In this document: piece after piece, positions 22,331 to 34,221 of the stretch
Layout: every line of letters starts with the position of its first letter
Position numbering within the stretch: the first letter of the stretch is position 1
Origin: Rhizophagus irregularis
Taxonomy: Eukaryota > Glomeromycota > Glomeromycetes > Glomerales > Glomeraceae
Assembly: GCF_026210795.1 (NCBI RefSeq)
Contig: NC_089447.1
Coordinates: 560,501-624,500, forward strand
Reading direction: 5' to 3'
DNA: 64,000 bases
Program-made: the position numbers and the translations under genes
Notes under the pieces: generated by a model
What the model was told of the DNA's origin: nothing
Databases searched by the model: none
Seen by the model: only the letters and a program-made list of their open reading frames with translations

Positions 22331-23329
22331 TGTAATGGAACAAATTCGAAATTTCTAAATTCTTTTAAAGGGATCACAGGGATCACTTGATTAGTAATCA
22401 TATCACAAGATCAATATTAAAATTATCATTGATCCACAAAATTCTTTTAAGGATCGTTGACATTTACGTACAATAGGGCTCAACTTGGAGATCATGATTT
22501 ATTTCATATGTGAATATTTTACGATATCTTTCTGAAAAAGATGATTCAAGCATGAATTTATAAGAAAATGAATAAGAAACTACGAGTTTAATGTACAACT
22601 TCTGAAAAGATCATAGGATACTATTCGGAACGATAATATCTTGCTTGGCGTTTTAAAATGATATTGAATTCTTAATTATCGTTTGTACCTTGTATACGCA
22701 TTCCGGAGTACAACCCAGATAGTAATTAATCAAACTAGTAATAGATGAAGTGCAAATGGGATATATTAAATGTTATACAAAACAATAATAAAAGATTTGA
22801 TGTCATTTTGCAAAATACTGTATGATTTTTCATAATGTCGTTAAACGAAATCAAGATTCAACTCACAAGTCTTCTATTAATTTTTAATTCGAGTATTTTT
22901 AATTCGAGTATATTAAAATTTAAATTACTCATATTTAATGAATTTCTACAAATTTTATTATTTAATTTCTGAACAAATTAAAGCTTGCCTTTATAAAGTA
23001 AAAGTAACATTAAATTGTTGTATAATCCTTATATAAATTCATCGTTTAAGAAATAAATTGTTATAATGACGAAGATTCAATTCTATCGCAGCGTAATTGA
23101 ATTACACAAAGCTGATAATTAAATAAAAAAGTTAATAATAGTTAATAATATTTAATTACATTCTTAAAAAAGAATACCATTTTTTTTTTTTTGGTAAAAA
23201 GTTTGAAATTTTAAATGAAATTTGCGTTAATAATAATAGTTCTTTCTTTACAACCATTCTAACGCCTTTTTTAAAACAAATAGATATGGTTAGATTTAGA
23301 TCAAACATTATTATACAACAAGCCATATT
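22331..23329. other. Intergenic
   Basis: No gene seen. The stretch is AT-rich with short direct repeats (TTTTTAATTCGAGTA twice near 22890-22910; GTTAATAATA twice near 23132-23148). Confidence 0.45.
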
Positions 23330-24115
23330 CAACCTCTGGATGCCGGAATAATTGTAAGTTTCAAAAGAAAAAAGAACTAGATGTAATATCTGATTCTCAC
23401 GTTACTTTATTAGCAGATGCATTAATTCATGATGAGATACGTGAAGTTAGTGCTCCGCAAAATTCGGGTCTAACCTAGATAATTCAACCCGAGTGAATTT
23501 TAAATCGGGTTGGTATTACAGTAACAATTTTAATAACCCGTGACCCGCATGACCCAACCCATCAGGTCGGGCCATTCATTTCCTTGACTCAGGTTTTGAC
23601 CCGAATTAGACCCGGATGATTACTGATCACATATTTACGCGTTAATATTGATTATGTTCATATATCATTATTGATTACGATTATCCAATCTTTTTTTCCC
23701 AGCTATTCCACCAAGCCACCTCAAGAAATATTTGATTACCGACCTTATAATGTCAATTGATCTAACACACCTCCGCCATCTAGTCGTCTTGGAAAAAAGA
23801 AAAGCTATCTTTTTACTTAAAATCTCTTTGTGCAAAGAGATCTTCCACCAACATAAGGATGCAAAAACTCATCGTGAAGTCCAGTGTCTTAAATGTTCGT
23901 AAGTAAAATTTAGTGCTCCGCAAATTTTGGTCTAACCCGGGTTATTCGAATTAAATATATTTAAGATCAGATTATTTCTATTTTTCCCGGGTCGTGTCGA
24001 ATATATTCTCCAAACCTGGCCGAACCCGACCCAATAGGAACACTACGTGAAGTGAAAATGATCCTGAAGAAGTGCAAATTCAAGTGTCTTTGGGCGATGT
24101 ATTTAAACTTGGGTA
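23330..24115 (+). pseudogene. Exon interrupted by a hAT element
   Basis: Flanks of the 23448-24045 insertion read as one exon once the element and one target copy are disregarded. Upstream is DVISDSHVTLLADALIHDE. Downstream, after a 1-nt shift, is NDPEEVQIQVSLGDVFKLG followed by a GTAAAT donor-like site. I do not recognise the family. The gene is dead by insertion and probably also by the shift. Confidence 0.5.
23448..24045. mobile_element. hAT-type element (598 bp) with a duplicated left end
   Basis: Starts TAGTGCTCCGCAAA and ends GGAACACTA. A perfect 8-bp target duplication, CGTGAAGT, flanks it (23440-23447 and 24046-24053). The left terminus occurs a second time in the same orientation inside (about 23912: TAGTGCTCCGCAAATTTTGG). 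GGGTC/GACCC motifs lie near both ends. Between the two left ends there is a possible captured exon, with LRHLVVLEKRKAIFLLK and CLKCS before a GTAAGT. Confidence 0.88.
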
Positions 24116-25015
24116 AATTTTTTTGAACAAAAAAACATAAAAAACATCTTACTTTTCAGCTTGCTATCATGTAATTTCAAGTTCTAATAACTCAACATTT
24201 TAGCTTATAATTTTTTAAAATTATATTTTGCAAACTACCTTATTAAATTTTTATTTTTTGGATGTATTTGATCAGCACGAATAATTTATTGATGTTACTA
24301 TATCATTATCGAACCGTTTGAAATCACAAATACTGTATATACATAAAATTTTCTGGGGATTTAAGTCCTCCCTGTCCTCCTAGACTCATCTTAAATCTTT
24401 TTGTTTATTTTATTATAATTTTGACTTTCAACTTTTATTATTATTTTTATTTTATTTATTCAGTTTCGTAGTGCTACGAATTTAATTTTAAACCAATAGG
24501 TTTACACTGCATAATTATTACTTTGTATTATATTATAATTTCCAACTTCAGATGTGGTAATTATGCTAATTATTGTCTTTGCCGATCATTTCCAATGCGG
24601 TTTTTCAAAAAATCAAAAAAGTGGTATTCAAAACTACTTTTACCACCCTAAGTAAACTTGCAAAGTAGCCAAAAGATACATCTACTTAATGACCTTCGGA
24701 AGTTTATGTATTATATATTAAGAAAAATTTTCTCCGTCCGCGCAGCAATGACGCTTGATAATTGATAATCCCGGATGCGCAAAATTTGTCGTACATGCGA
24801 TCAACATTTTGCATTTTGTATATTATTACTATATATACCCATATCAATAAAGGCGTAAAAAAAAAAATAAAGTTATTTACATTATCTTCTCCATTTAAGT
24901 AAATGATAATGGCCCACAGTAATGATAAAGGTATAAATCATATATATAGCATGAACATTTAATACGAATTAGAATTCAATATTTTTAAACAAATTTTGCA
25001 ATATAATAAAATTAG
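24116..25015. other. Intergenic
   Basis: AT-rich; no supportable coding region. A sequence near 24590-24720 is related to the small repeat at 58430-58640. Confidence 0.4.
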
Positions 25016-25638
25016 TTACCGAAGAATTTGAAGGAAGTAGCAATAAGGAATCCAAAGGTAAATATAATATATTAAACAAGCGGATATATTGAATTTTTAT
25101 TTAATTATTAAGTAAAAACTATTTAAACTAACAATTATATTAAATAATAATTTAGCTCGTAAGTTAATAGGTTATATTATAATTGAATAATAATGAGAAT
25201 ACTTATTTTTGTTATATTTCATATTACCAAATAATTCAATTATTGATTAATAATACTATTTCAAAGTATTTGATTAGCACCTCATAAGTTGCTTTAACAT
25301 CTCCCATAATGTACTGTCTAGATAGTTTGTAAGCTATCAGTTATTTAAATCTTTAGTTTTTTTATTTTATTTCACATAATATTCAAATAACTAAATTCTT
25401 TGTTTAATCAACTATTTAATATTACAGATGGTAAGTTACAATATTTGAAAACTATATTTATTTGTTTAATATTTCGTATAACTTAACTAATTATATTTTT
25501 CATAAATGATTAGATTGTAAGTGATATATTTAATTTACAGTATATACTCTTATGTCCATATTTAACTAATTAATAATTAATAATACTACAGGGTGTAAGT
25601 TATATGTTATCTATATTTCTATTCTATATATAATTTAA

Positions 25639-28600
25639 TTCGTGATCCGCCAATAAACCATAAAAATTAATTAGACAAATTTGGTGAATTTTATGTCGAT
25701 CATATAATAAAAGATTCCAAATTGTAAAAATTGATCATGTTATGAGTACGACTTAAATGCGTAATACAAAAAAAAAACTCCTTATTATAACGTGACAAAT
25801 CCTGAATTTTTATTTTATGAATTTAATCGAAACGATTTAAAAAAAATTTTTTGACTTTGCCTTCCCGGAATGTGAGATTCCAGGTATTTTATTGATTATT
25901 AAGAATGACGAAAAACGACAATTTTTGCCTCAAACTACTTAAAAACCAGCTATAGCTTGTTCAGATAAGTCCTTTTTGGACTTTGCGGCAAATCTTGCTA
26001 TCCAATTATTAATAGAAGTTACTTCTGGAATTTCAATGTCTCGTGCTAATTCTCCGTTTTCTTGTTTTTCAACTAGTTTATCTCGCATATTATGCCCATT
26101 CATTCTTCTGTTTTTGTGAACATTACCATCCAAGAAGAACCGTTCTAATAAAGCTATAACTTGAGGTGCAATTCTTTTTCCTGAACCCTTTTTACCATAT
26201 TTTTGATTATGCTTTAGTGCCCAACCACATAGCAAAGGAAATGCACTTACGTTGCTGTTTGATTTACAAATATCAGACTTTTCTTCTTAAGCGATATTGA
26301 ATATTTTATAATTTTTTATTTTACCTGTCATATGACGTATTGGTTATATTACCTAAGATTCCCCCTTCGTTATCTATAATAGATTCTTGTTATTAGGCGC
26401 TTTTATACAATTGACTTTTTAAACTTACCAATTTTTTTGGTTTGCATTTCTTTAGCTATTTCATTTTCTAAAATTTCAATCATTCCTGCACGATTTTCTT
26501 TTTCATTTGTCATTATTCCTCGATTTTCCAATTCCTCTTGCAGTTGTTTTACCTTTAGTCGCTTTACACCAATATCTGGTAAATAAATTTGATTTATCAA
26601 TTATCTGATTTTATTTGTATAATGTAATCAAGACACTTACTTGAACTATGTGGCATTGGTATCTTCCAAGAGGATTTTGATGTCGTGTGCAAGGAAATTT
26701 GAGGTTGCGGCATGTGCATTCCAGCTTTCGCCCAATTGGATATTTGATTTGGAGTAAAGGTTTTCCATTCGCCAATGTGAGGTAAGGCTCTCGCTTGTAT
26801 ACACCCATCTAATCCTTCTTCTTCTGGCCACCTCCATTCAAAATAATTCGAAATTCCAGGAATTGTTTTTACTTTATTTTCTTTATTTTCTTTATTATTT
26901 CAAATAGTGCGTTAAATTATGCATAAAATCAATTCTCTAACAAAAAAATTATTTACCATTATCTCTATCAGGTTCTAAATGTGCTACACGAATTCCAGCA
27001 ATATCTTCAATTGCTTCTTGAATATTTTCACCATTCCTTATTTCAAATCCCAATTTAACACGCCTTTTGATTGATTGTGAGATCTATTTAATTCAACAAT
27101 TAATAAAGTAAGAAAATTTTGAATAAATTTAGAACTTTTATATACCTGTGCATGATGGGAATCGATAGAGGTTTTCGCCTCTCCTGCTTCTAGAAATACC
27201 CATTTATTTACTTTTATATCGTACCATTCTTTCCAATAACTCAATATTATCATCAATTCAGAATTGTGATAATGGGGACCATTGTCCGAAATGATGCTTA
27301 TCCATTCAGGCTTCTTATCAAGAACTTCTATTACCCCATGTAAAGATGAAGCAGTAAACCACGCGTCCTGCTTTGCATCACACGACCAGTGATCAAAAGC
27401 TTCAATACGGATTTGGCTGTTACTGGATTTTGTATAAACTAGAACAGAATGCAAAGACCACCCTTTTTTACCATAAAAATCTTGCTTTGTTTCTCTTGCA
27501 GTTTGTGGTAAGATTTTCATTTTATAATCTACTAAGAAAATTGCCCCCTTTTCATCTAATTCTAATATTGTTGCATTGAATTGAGAATTCAAGTAAACTT
27601 TTCTTGTTTGATGCGATAGGTAGTAGATTAGCTTTTCTTCATATATTTTCAAATCGTCAAGAGAATCCAAGCCAATAATTTTTTTGAGATCATTAAAGAA
27701 AGTAAATAACTCTTGACATTCATTACATATTTGAGTATGTAATTTATCACACGTTCCAAAAGCGTATAGCAAGCAATGATTAATGCAAGGATCATGTCTG
27801 GTTGTACCATTTTCTGATATTGTGAACTTTTGTTCATATGATTTTTTAAGGTAACGTTGTAAGTTCTCAGCGCGTTGAATGAAATTATTCTAAAATTATT
27901 TAGTTAATAAGTTGTTTGTTTTGTATATCAATTATTAATCTAACTTTACCTGAATTTCCATCAAACTAACTTCTTTTTGAATTAGGTTTTTCAAATATCC
28001 AAATACTTCGTAACCATAAGTATTACAAATTGCACAAAGTCCTCCCATATCTTCACGATATTGGTAGCGATTTCCTTCCAACTGACAATAAAAGGTCGTT
28101 CTTTTTAAACCATTTGGATATGTTTCCTGAAATTTCTCCCAAAGTGCTTTTTTTGTGTTTTTTAGATAAAGAACAGGTAATTGAGTTTTGGCATCTGATT
28201 TGTAAGATGACATAATAACGTTTGCTTTGTCTTCAAAAAAAATGCTAAATTGTTCCAGTTTTTCTTGCGATAATTTAGCTACTGTTCTTATAGGTTTCTC
28301 AATTTGCTTAGCGCCTGGACCATTTAATCTAGCATATTTGCGAGCATCAAAAATTGTAGTAGGAGCGACCTATATTGGAAATTGATAAGTAAAATTGTAA
28401 CAAAAAAAAAATAACTGGGTAAATCAATAAACTAACCAGTAAGTTTGTCCTAATTTCTTCATATGAAAAATCATCCGCAATTATTGATAGAATTCTTCTT
28501 TTTCCATCAATCCCTTTTTTGTTCACTTTTAAAGATTCGTTAAAACAAGACCAAAATTTATTCACAATAGGATTAGGATTGTCATCTGGGAGAGACATAT

Positions 28601-29898
28601 CAAGAAAATTATTCTCATACAAATAGATAAGAACATGCTTATCATCAATTGGATTTTCAGCTTTAGTCCAAAATTCCTTCTAAAAAATTATTTCGTTATT
28701 AATAAAATAAAAAAAAATTTTTTTCCAAAGCAATTACATAACTCACATCCGATTTATCTTTATCAAATGGTGTAATATTAGTACATCCAACGCTACGTAG
28801 TAGTGCTTTCCAAGCACGAAATTCTCTTTCTTTAAATTGATATTCTTCTGGATATATATTTTCAAGAGCGCTATATAGTTCTATTATATTGCATTTATAC
28901 TCTTTCCAGTTAAGTAAAAATTCATACCAAGGGATGCTGGCAGGGGTAAACTTATATAAATGTTGTTTATATAATTGTGTCATCATAATTTCATTGTTCC
29001 ATTCATTAATTGTACAAGAAGGCGTTCGAAGAATATTCACTAGATTTTGAGTCTTTTCATGATTAATACCAAATAAAGTTTTTCCATCCCAATTTTGTAG
29101 CACTTCAATTTTTTTCCAAACTTCTTTCCAGACTTCAACTGGATTTTTTCCGCTATATTTTAATTTAATTCGCTCATCTTGGTATAAAGCCACAGAACAA
29201 TGTCGCTGATGAATTTGCTGTACAAATAATGTTCGAATTTTTTCTTCACCAACTCTATAAATGAAAGAAGACAAATATCCCGGACCTACATATCCCAAAT
29301 TCTCCTGATCTGAAACTCCAATCATTCCAATAAATATTTGTAAATTACCGACCATTATTGTAAATGGTTGAAAAGGAATATCATCCAAAATTCGTTTGTT
29401 AATTTCCTTATCATTAAAACCACATATTAACGGACCAGAAAATCTTGTTTTTGAACTGAATAATATGTGGTATAAAAAGTTAATCGCACCAGAGGGAGTA
29501 TCGTAAACAGAACTTGTAATGCCATTTGCTTCACAAATATAACCAGGTTGAAAGGCAGCAACTGAAGTTCCTTTAACTACAGTAATTATAAAGTGAGTTT
29601 TATTAAGTGTGACAAGGGTTTTCATTTCTAAGCGTATAGGATATAATATATTGTCACGTGACTTCCACCAGAAACGTCCAAATGCTCCAAAATGTAGTTC
29701 TTCATCTAGTTTTCCTACTTTTATCAATGAAACATCATATTTTTTACACTTGTTCATTGTTATAAACGCGGTTTTTAAAGGCTAGTAATTTTAAGAAATG
29801 AGAGATTCAGACGCGAAGCAAATTTTCATATAACAATTATCACCGCCGATCATTAATAAATTTATCAAATTTTTTATGTTTCACAGGCGGATCACGAA
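25639..29898 (-). mobile_element. Potentially autonomous DDE transposon, TTAA at both ends
   Basis: The ends TTCGTGATCCGCC (25639) and GGCGGATCACGAA (to 29898) are exact complements, continuing imperfectly with CATAAAAA. TTAA lies directly outside both (25635-25638 and 29899-29902), so the target duplication is TTAA, or a TA within it. The element holds a single nine-exon minus-strand gene. It sits inside one unit of the intron-like array, and removing it and one TTAA restores a unit of normal length. TTAA targets are typical of the piggyBac and Kolobok groups, but the transposase does not look like piggyBac, so I leave the superfamily open. Confidence 0.88.
25939..29757 (-). CDS. Transposase-like protein, nine exons, 1092 residues
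   Basis: Exons, in transcript order: 29757-28747, 28679-28437, 28369-27950, 27889-27146, 27083-26957, 26871-26641, 26575-26429, 26373-26325 and 26245-25939. All junctions are GT-AG, and the 3279 nt stay open to one stop. Residues 1-337 form an unusual N-terminal part. Two stretches in it (TPSGAINFLYHI...SGPLICGF and GKNPVEVWKEVWKKI...DGKTLFGI) resemble FYRC-type motifs, a weak inference. Residues 410-445 (APTTIFDARKYARLNGPG) precede a Cys/His cluster (HDPCINHC...C...HTQICNEC) near 592-618. A DDE-like core follows: D679 (LVDYKMK), D760 (ISDNGPHYH) and E792/E795 (LEAGEAKTSIDSHHA). Residues about 930-965 (LKVKQLQEELENRGI) look like a SAP DNA-binding helix pair. The C-terminus (GWALKHNQKYGKKGSGKR) is basic. 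The exon 6 acceptor has in-frame alternatives further upstream. Confidence 0.85.
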
Positions 29899-30860
29899 TT
29901 AACCTAAATACTTCTTAATTTAAAAAATTATTTGGTAATTTCTTTTAGATAGTAAGTTATAAATTATTTATTTATATTTATTCTTATTATATGTTTATAT
30001 TTACATATAATTTAAACTAACTAAATTCATTATTTAAAAAATCATTTATTAAAATAGCTCGTAAGTTATTCTATTAATATTACATATTATATAATATTTA
30101 CATTTAAACTAATTAAATTCTTTTCTAAAAAATCATATTGTAATTTCTTTTAGATCGTAAGTAATTCTATTATATTTATATAATGTTTACATACAATTTA
30201 AACTAATTAAATTCTTTATTTAAAAATTATTTAATAATATAGCTCGTAAGTTATATATTTAATGCCATTATTACATATTTATATAATATTTACATATATT
30301 TAAACTAACTAAATTTTTTATTTAAAAAATTACTAAATAATATAGAGAGTAAGTTATTTATTTAATTCTATTATTATTACATATTTATATAATATTTAAA
30401 TATAATTTAAACTAACTAAATTCTTTATTTAAAAAATTATTTGTAATTTCTTTTAGGTGGTAAGTTATAGGTTATATAATATTAACATATCGTTTAACAT
30501 AACTAAATTCTTTATTTAAAAAATTATTTAATAATATAGATTGTAAGTTGTTATTTAATTCTATTATTGCATATTCATATAATATTTGCATATAATTTGA
30601 ACTAACTAAATTCTTTATTTAAAATGATTTCTTTTAGATGGTAAGTTATAGATTATTTATATAATATTTACATATAATTTAACCTAACTAAATTTTTTAT
30701 TTAAATATTATTTAATAATATAGGAAGTAAGTTAGTTATTTAATTCTATTGTTACATATTTATCTAATATTTGCATATAATTTAAACTAATTAAATTCTT
30801 TTATTTAAAAAATTATATTGTAATTTCTTTTAGATTGTAAGTTACAGGTTATTTTATTTA

Positions 30861-31019
30861 TCAAAATGCATAATTTTTTTATACACGAATTTAGCGTAAT
30901 TTTAATGATAATTGTTCGTAATAATTTATTTAACATTATATTTTAATTTTTATATAGAAAATTTATATTTTCTGCCAATATTTATTAAGTTTAATACCGG
31001 CATACTAAAAAAAAAAAAA
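30861..31019. other. Spacer
   Basis: AT-rich; end of the intron-like array and start of the next repeat. Confidence 0.4.
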
Positions 31020-31440
31020 ATTAAATAAAACAAATAAATCTATAAAAATACTTACTTAACAAATTGTTTGACATAGTTTTCATAGTTTTCCAATTTATGT
31101 CATGCAGTACTATCTAATGCTAATAGATAATAATAATTAGACAATTTTTTTTTTTGAAAAAAAAGCACAAAAAAAAAATAAATAAACTCATAATTATACA
31201 ATAATATCTTACCTCTTACTATTTTACAATAAAATTATTTTTCATTCCTTTCATTAGAAAGCACAAAAAATATTTTTTTCGTTATTATTATTTATACAAT
31301 GAAACTTATCCTAACTAATGATGTATGATTGATGATCATGTAATTATAAAGCTTTAACTCACCAAGAAATCACATCCACGTGATCAAATCTGCAGACCAT
31401 TTTCAAAAATAGCCAATGAAAATAAAACTTAGTTACTATA
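31020..31440. repeat. Segmental repeat shared with 6690-7145
   Basis: Same orientation and order as the copy at 6.7 kb, with small indels. It includes ATATCTTACCTCTTACTATT, CTCACCAAGAAATCACA and a CACGTGATCAAA motif. No intact ORF. Confidence 0.75.
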
Positions 31441-31968
31441 CAGAAATTAATTTGCGTATTTTTTCCAATTATCCAAAGTAAGGAGGTAATTTTGCGTACT
31501 AAACTTATAGAAAACCCTTGCGTACAGCTATTAGTAAAAAGTTCGAAGGCCACCTTACCTTTTTATATATATTTCGGGGTCCTATTTGAGGAATGGTGTA
31601 GTGAAATTTAATTCAATTTAATGATGTGCTATTAAGTTGTAATTTCGAGAAATTTGAGACATATAGTAGCTCTGTTTTCATCATGAGAAAAATGAAGAAA
31701 ATTTGGTAACTTCAAACTGCAGGAATTTGTCATATCTGATATTAAAGATATATATGCCTTGCCATTCATATTACTTATAGTTCATGCATAAACAAATTTA
31801 AGTGTATACATCCTAATAAACACAAAGACATTTCAAAAGATTAATGTTATAAATTTTAGACGCAATAAATTTGAGAGTCACATGAAGATCTTATGACATA
31901 GCAGGTCATATGAACAAAATGAATCACATACTAAATAAATCACAAATTTTTTCCAAATAATATTAATT

Positions 31969-32135
31969 GTCCGGAGCGAAGCGAAGGACTATATATGTTT
32001 ACGCACTATGATGATCTATGGAAATAACGTGTAAATTTTTAATCACGTGAGTTTCTCTGTCCAGGAATTCCAAGGCGTTATGCTGCTAATTAGTAGAATA
32101 TCGCTACATCTTTATTATTATACCTCGCTCCGGAC
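31969..32135. mobile_element. Small GTCCGGAGCGA-ended element (167 bp)
   Basis: GTCCGGAGCGA at 31969-31979 and TCGCTCCGGAC at 32125-32135 are exact complements. The right half, with its flank ACAACGGTTCCCGTTTCCTA, recurs at 52990-53145 without the left end. No coding content. Confidence 0.6.
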
Positions 32136-32518
32136 TTACAACGGTTCCCGTTTCCTAGTTTAACTATATTTTAATTTAGGAGGAATTTATATAAATGTAT
32201 CCAAATTATAATGTACTTATTTATTTATAATTAAAAAAAATCTTGCTTTTTAATTTAATACTATCAAATAAAATTATTGGTTCTATCATAAATTCAATTA
32301 TAAGTAGAACCGATACTGATAAATGTTACAATTTCTTTTATTATTTACTCAAAATATGCATATTTTTATATTATTACCAATTTATTTAACTCGGCCCACC
32401 TATGCCAAAATTACTCTAGTTGAAGATTAGCTAATTGATGGCTTAATAGGTGTAAATAATTATATGATATTTAGTATAAAAACAAAAAAATAAACAAATG
32501 TAATAAATAATGTTTTAG

Positions 32519-32605
32519 CAAATGTTCATTCGGCGAAATGGCTTCGGCAAAATGGAATTCGATGAAATGGGGTTTCGGCGAAATGGCTTTCAGTGAAATG
32601 TCCCG
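32519..32605. repeat. Tandem TTCGGCGAAATGGC-like units
   Basis: About five degenerate copies, 14-18 nt each. Inverted relatives lie at 39290-39370, so this is probably the subterminal part of a dispersed element. Confidence 0.6.
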
Positions 32606-34221
32606 ATAGGGAACTATATTATTTGCTTAGCCACATGCTGTTTTGACAGGTTGCTAAAATTAACGATATTTACTGGGATTTTCAATAAGTCATGTGTTAT
32701 GATTGCTTAATTTTTTATGAAATTCTTAATAATGAGATCGTCAACTATAAAAAATAAATTGGGACATTTGATCAAAAGAATGGCTTTCAAAACATTTCTA
32801 TTAGTGACATAATGTACCATCTAACATAATTTATTATATCTTAGAAACAAAAGTTTTAATTGATGGGCTGGTAATATACTAAGCTAATATGGAATGAAAA
32901 AAAATTATAATGAATAATTTCGTTGTGATGACATTATTGAAAAAATGATGAAATGTTAAATTGTATATCGCTAACTAATTGATAAAATGAAAAATAAATG
33001 ACAATAATTGGAAATTATCAACGTATTTATTATTGTGATTTCTAAAAAATTTTATAAGAGCATATGATTTGATTGCTTATTTTTAAGCAATTAATGAATT
33101 CACACGTTATTTATCTTAATAAAAACCTTGCGTAGAGCTATTATAAATTTTTTGACCTTTCTTGTTACCTATATATATATATTGAGTCCTGGAACAAAAT
33201 CTTTTATCGGCAGACTATATAGATGATCCCGATATTACCCGGATGGAAGTAGAAAATGATTATAGGGGTATATAGACTCAGACAACCATATTACTAATAA
33301 AAAAAGGGATATGGAGCAAATATATTAAAAAAAAAATCTCTTTTTAAGGAGCAGTTGATTAATATTCACCCCTCATATGGTAAGAATAAACTTGCAGTAA
33401 TATGATTCTTACTTTCCAAAATAAAACTACTTATTTTATTAATGTATCTTAATTTTATTTAAGGTTACTAATGGAAAAAAGTTGAAATAAGTAAATGATA
33501 TTTTATTAAAATAGTGAAGTAAAGAACAATTTTTTTGTTTTATTAAATTTACAGTAGCTATAAAATTACAAAAAATGTATTGTTTTCAAATTATAACAAT
33601 AAAAATGTGTTAAACTTTAAATTTTATAAAATTATTTACCCGAGTATATCAGGATATTACTCGGGTCATATATGATAAAGTGAGGAATCGGATAACCCTT
33701 TTTTATTTATGTATGATCCGGTCCATCCCCCTTGCAGATCAATAAGGATTAGCATCCCACGCGAAATAAGGATTGCCAGGAATACCCGAATATTGATTTA
33801 CTGAATTATACCCCTAATAAAGGCCGGCCTTTAAGGCCAACCCTAGAGTATAATTCTCGTCAAAAAAGTTGAAAGAAGGTGGAAGGACAAATATTATGAA
33901 TTAGAAAGAAGGTATCAGAGACTTTTGGAAAAATGCGGGTACTTTTTTTGTTTAGATATTTTCATTATAATTTTTGTTATTATCATTATTACTTACATTT
34001 TCAAAAATAAAGTTTTTTTTTTTTAAGGAACATAATGATTTTAATCATCTATGTGAACATCCAGATTTGCATCATTCTCCGTGTTATTACTAAGGGATAC
34101 ATTTATTGCTAATTTTTGTTCACATGATTAATACCAGCCAAGAAATCTAATAAAAGGCTCCCATTTCATCCACCGAAAAAATTCCTCACTGTATCTACTG
34201 AAAAAAAAAAGTTTATTCACC

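Larger units (their letters stand above)
25016..30860 (+). repeat. Array of intron-like units separated by 3-nt spacers
   Basis: After a 42-nt exon-like piece (25016-25057; open in two frames), the plus strand is a chain of units that each begin GTAAGT or a close variant, contain CTAAY about 35-55 nt before the end, and finish in a T-rich or ATATAG acceptor. Fourteen AG/GT junctions are separated by exactly three bases: CTC 25156, ATG 25428, ATT 25514, GGT 25592, ATA 29949, CTC 30058, ATC 30154, CTC 30243, AGA 30346, GTG 30457, ATT 30540, ATG 30638, GAA 30724 and ATT 30834. Units are 78-111 nt long. Two decayed junctions lie between 25270 and 25330. A 4.26-kb transposon splits the unit after 25595; without it that unit would be 93 nt. 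No clear closing exon is visible after 30837. Confidence 0.85.
31441..34221. other. Gene-free interval with small element remnants
   Basis: 31969-32135 is a small inverted-repeat element (see its own entry). 32519-32605 has about five copies of a TTCGGCGAAATGGC-like unit. Near 31500 and 33120 a CTTGCGTASAGCTATT segment recurs. 33640-33740 has YACCCGAGTA/TACTCGGGT inverted pieces, and AAGGCCGGCCTT (about 33823) is palindromic. No gene is supportable. Confidence 0.5.

Noticed and set aside
25639-29898. Assigning the element to piggyBac because of TTAA
   Set aside because: The protein lacks the piggyBac pattern and length organisation as I know it, and the palindromic TTAA next to TTCG/CGAA leaves the exact duplication (TTAA or TA) ambiguous.
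25016-30860. Reading the regularly spaced repeats as a CRISPR array
   Set aside because: Repeat bodies of 75-108 nt with 3-nt spacers in intron-bearing eukaryotic DNA; no cas-like genes.
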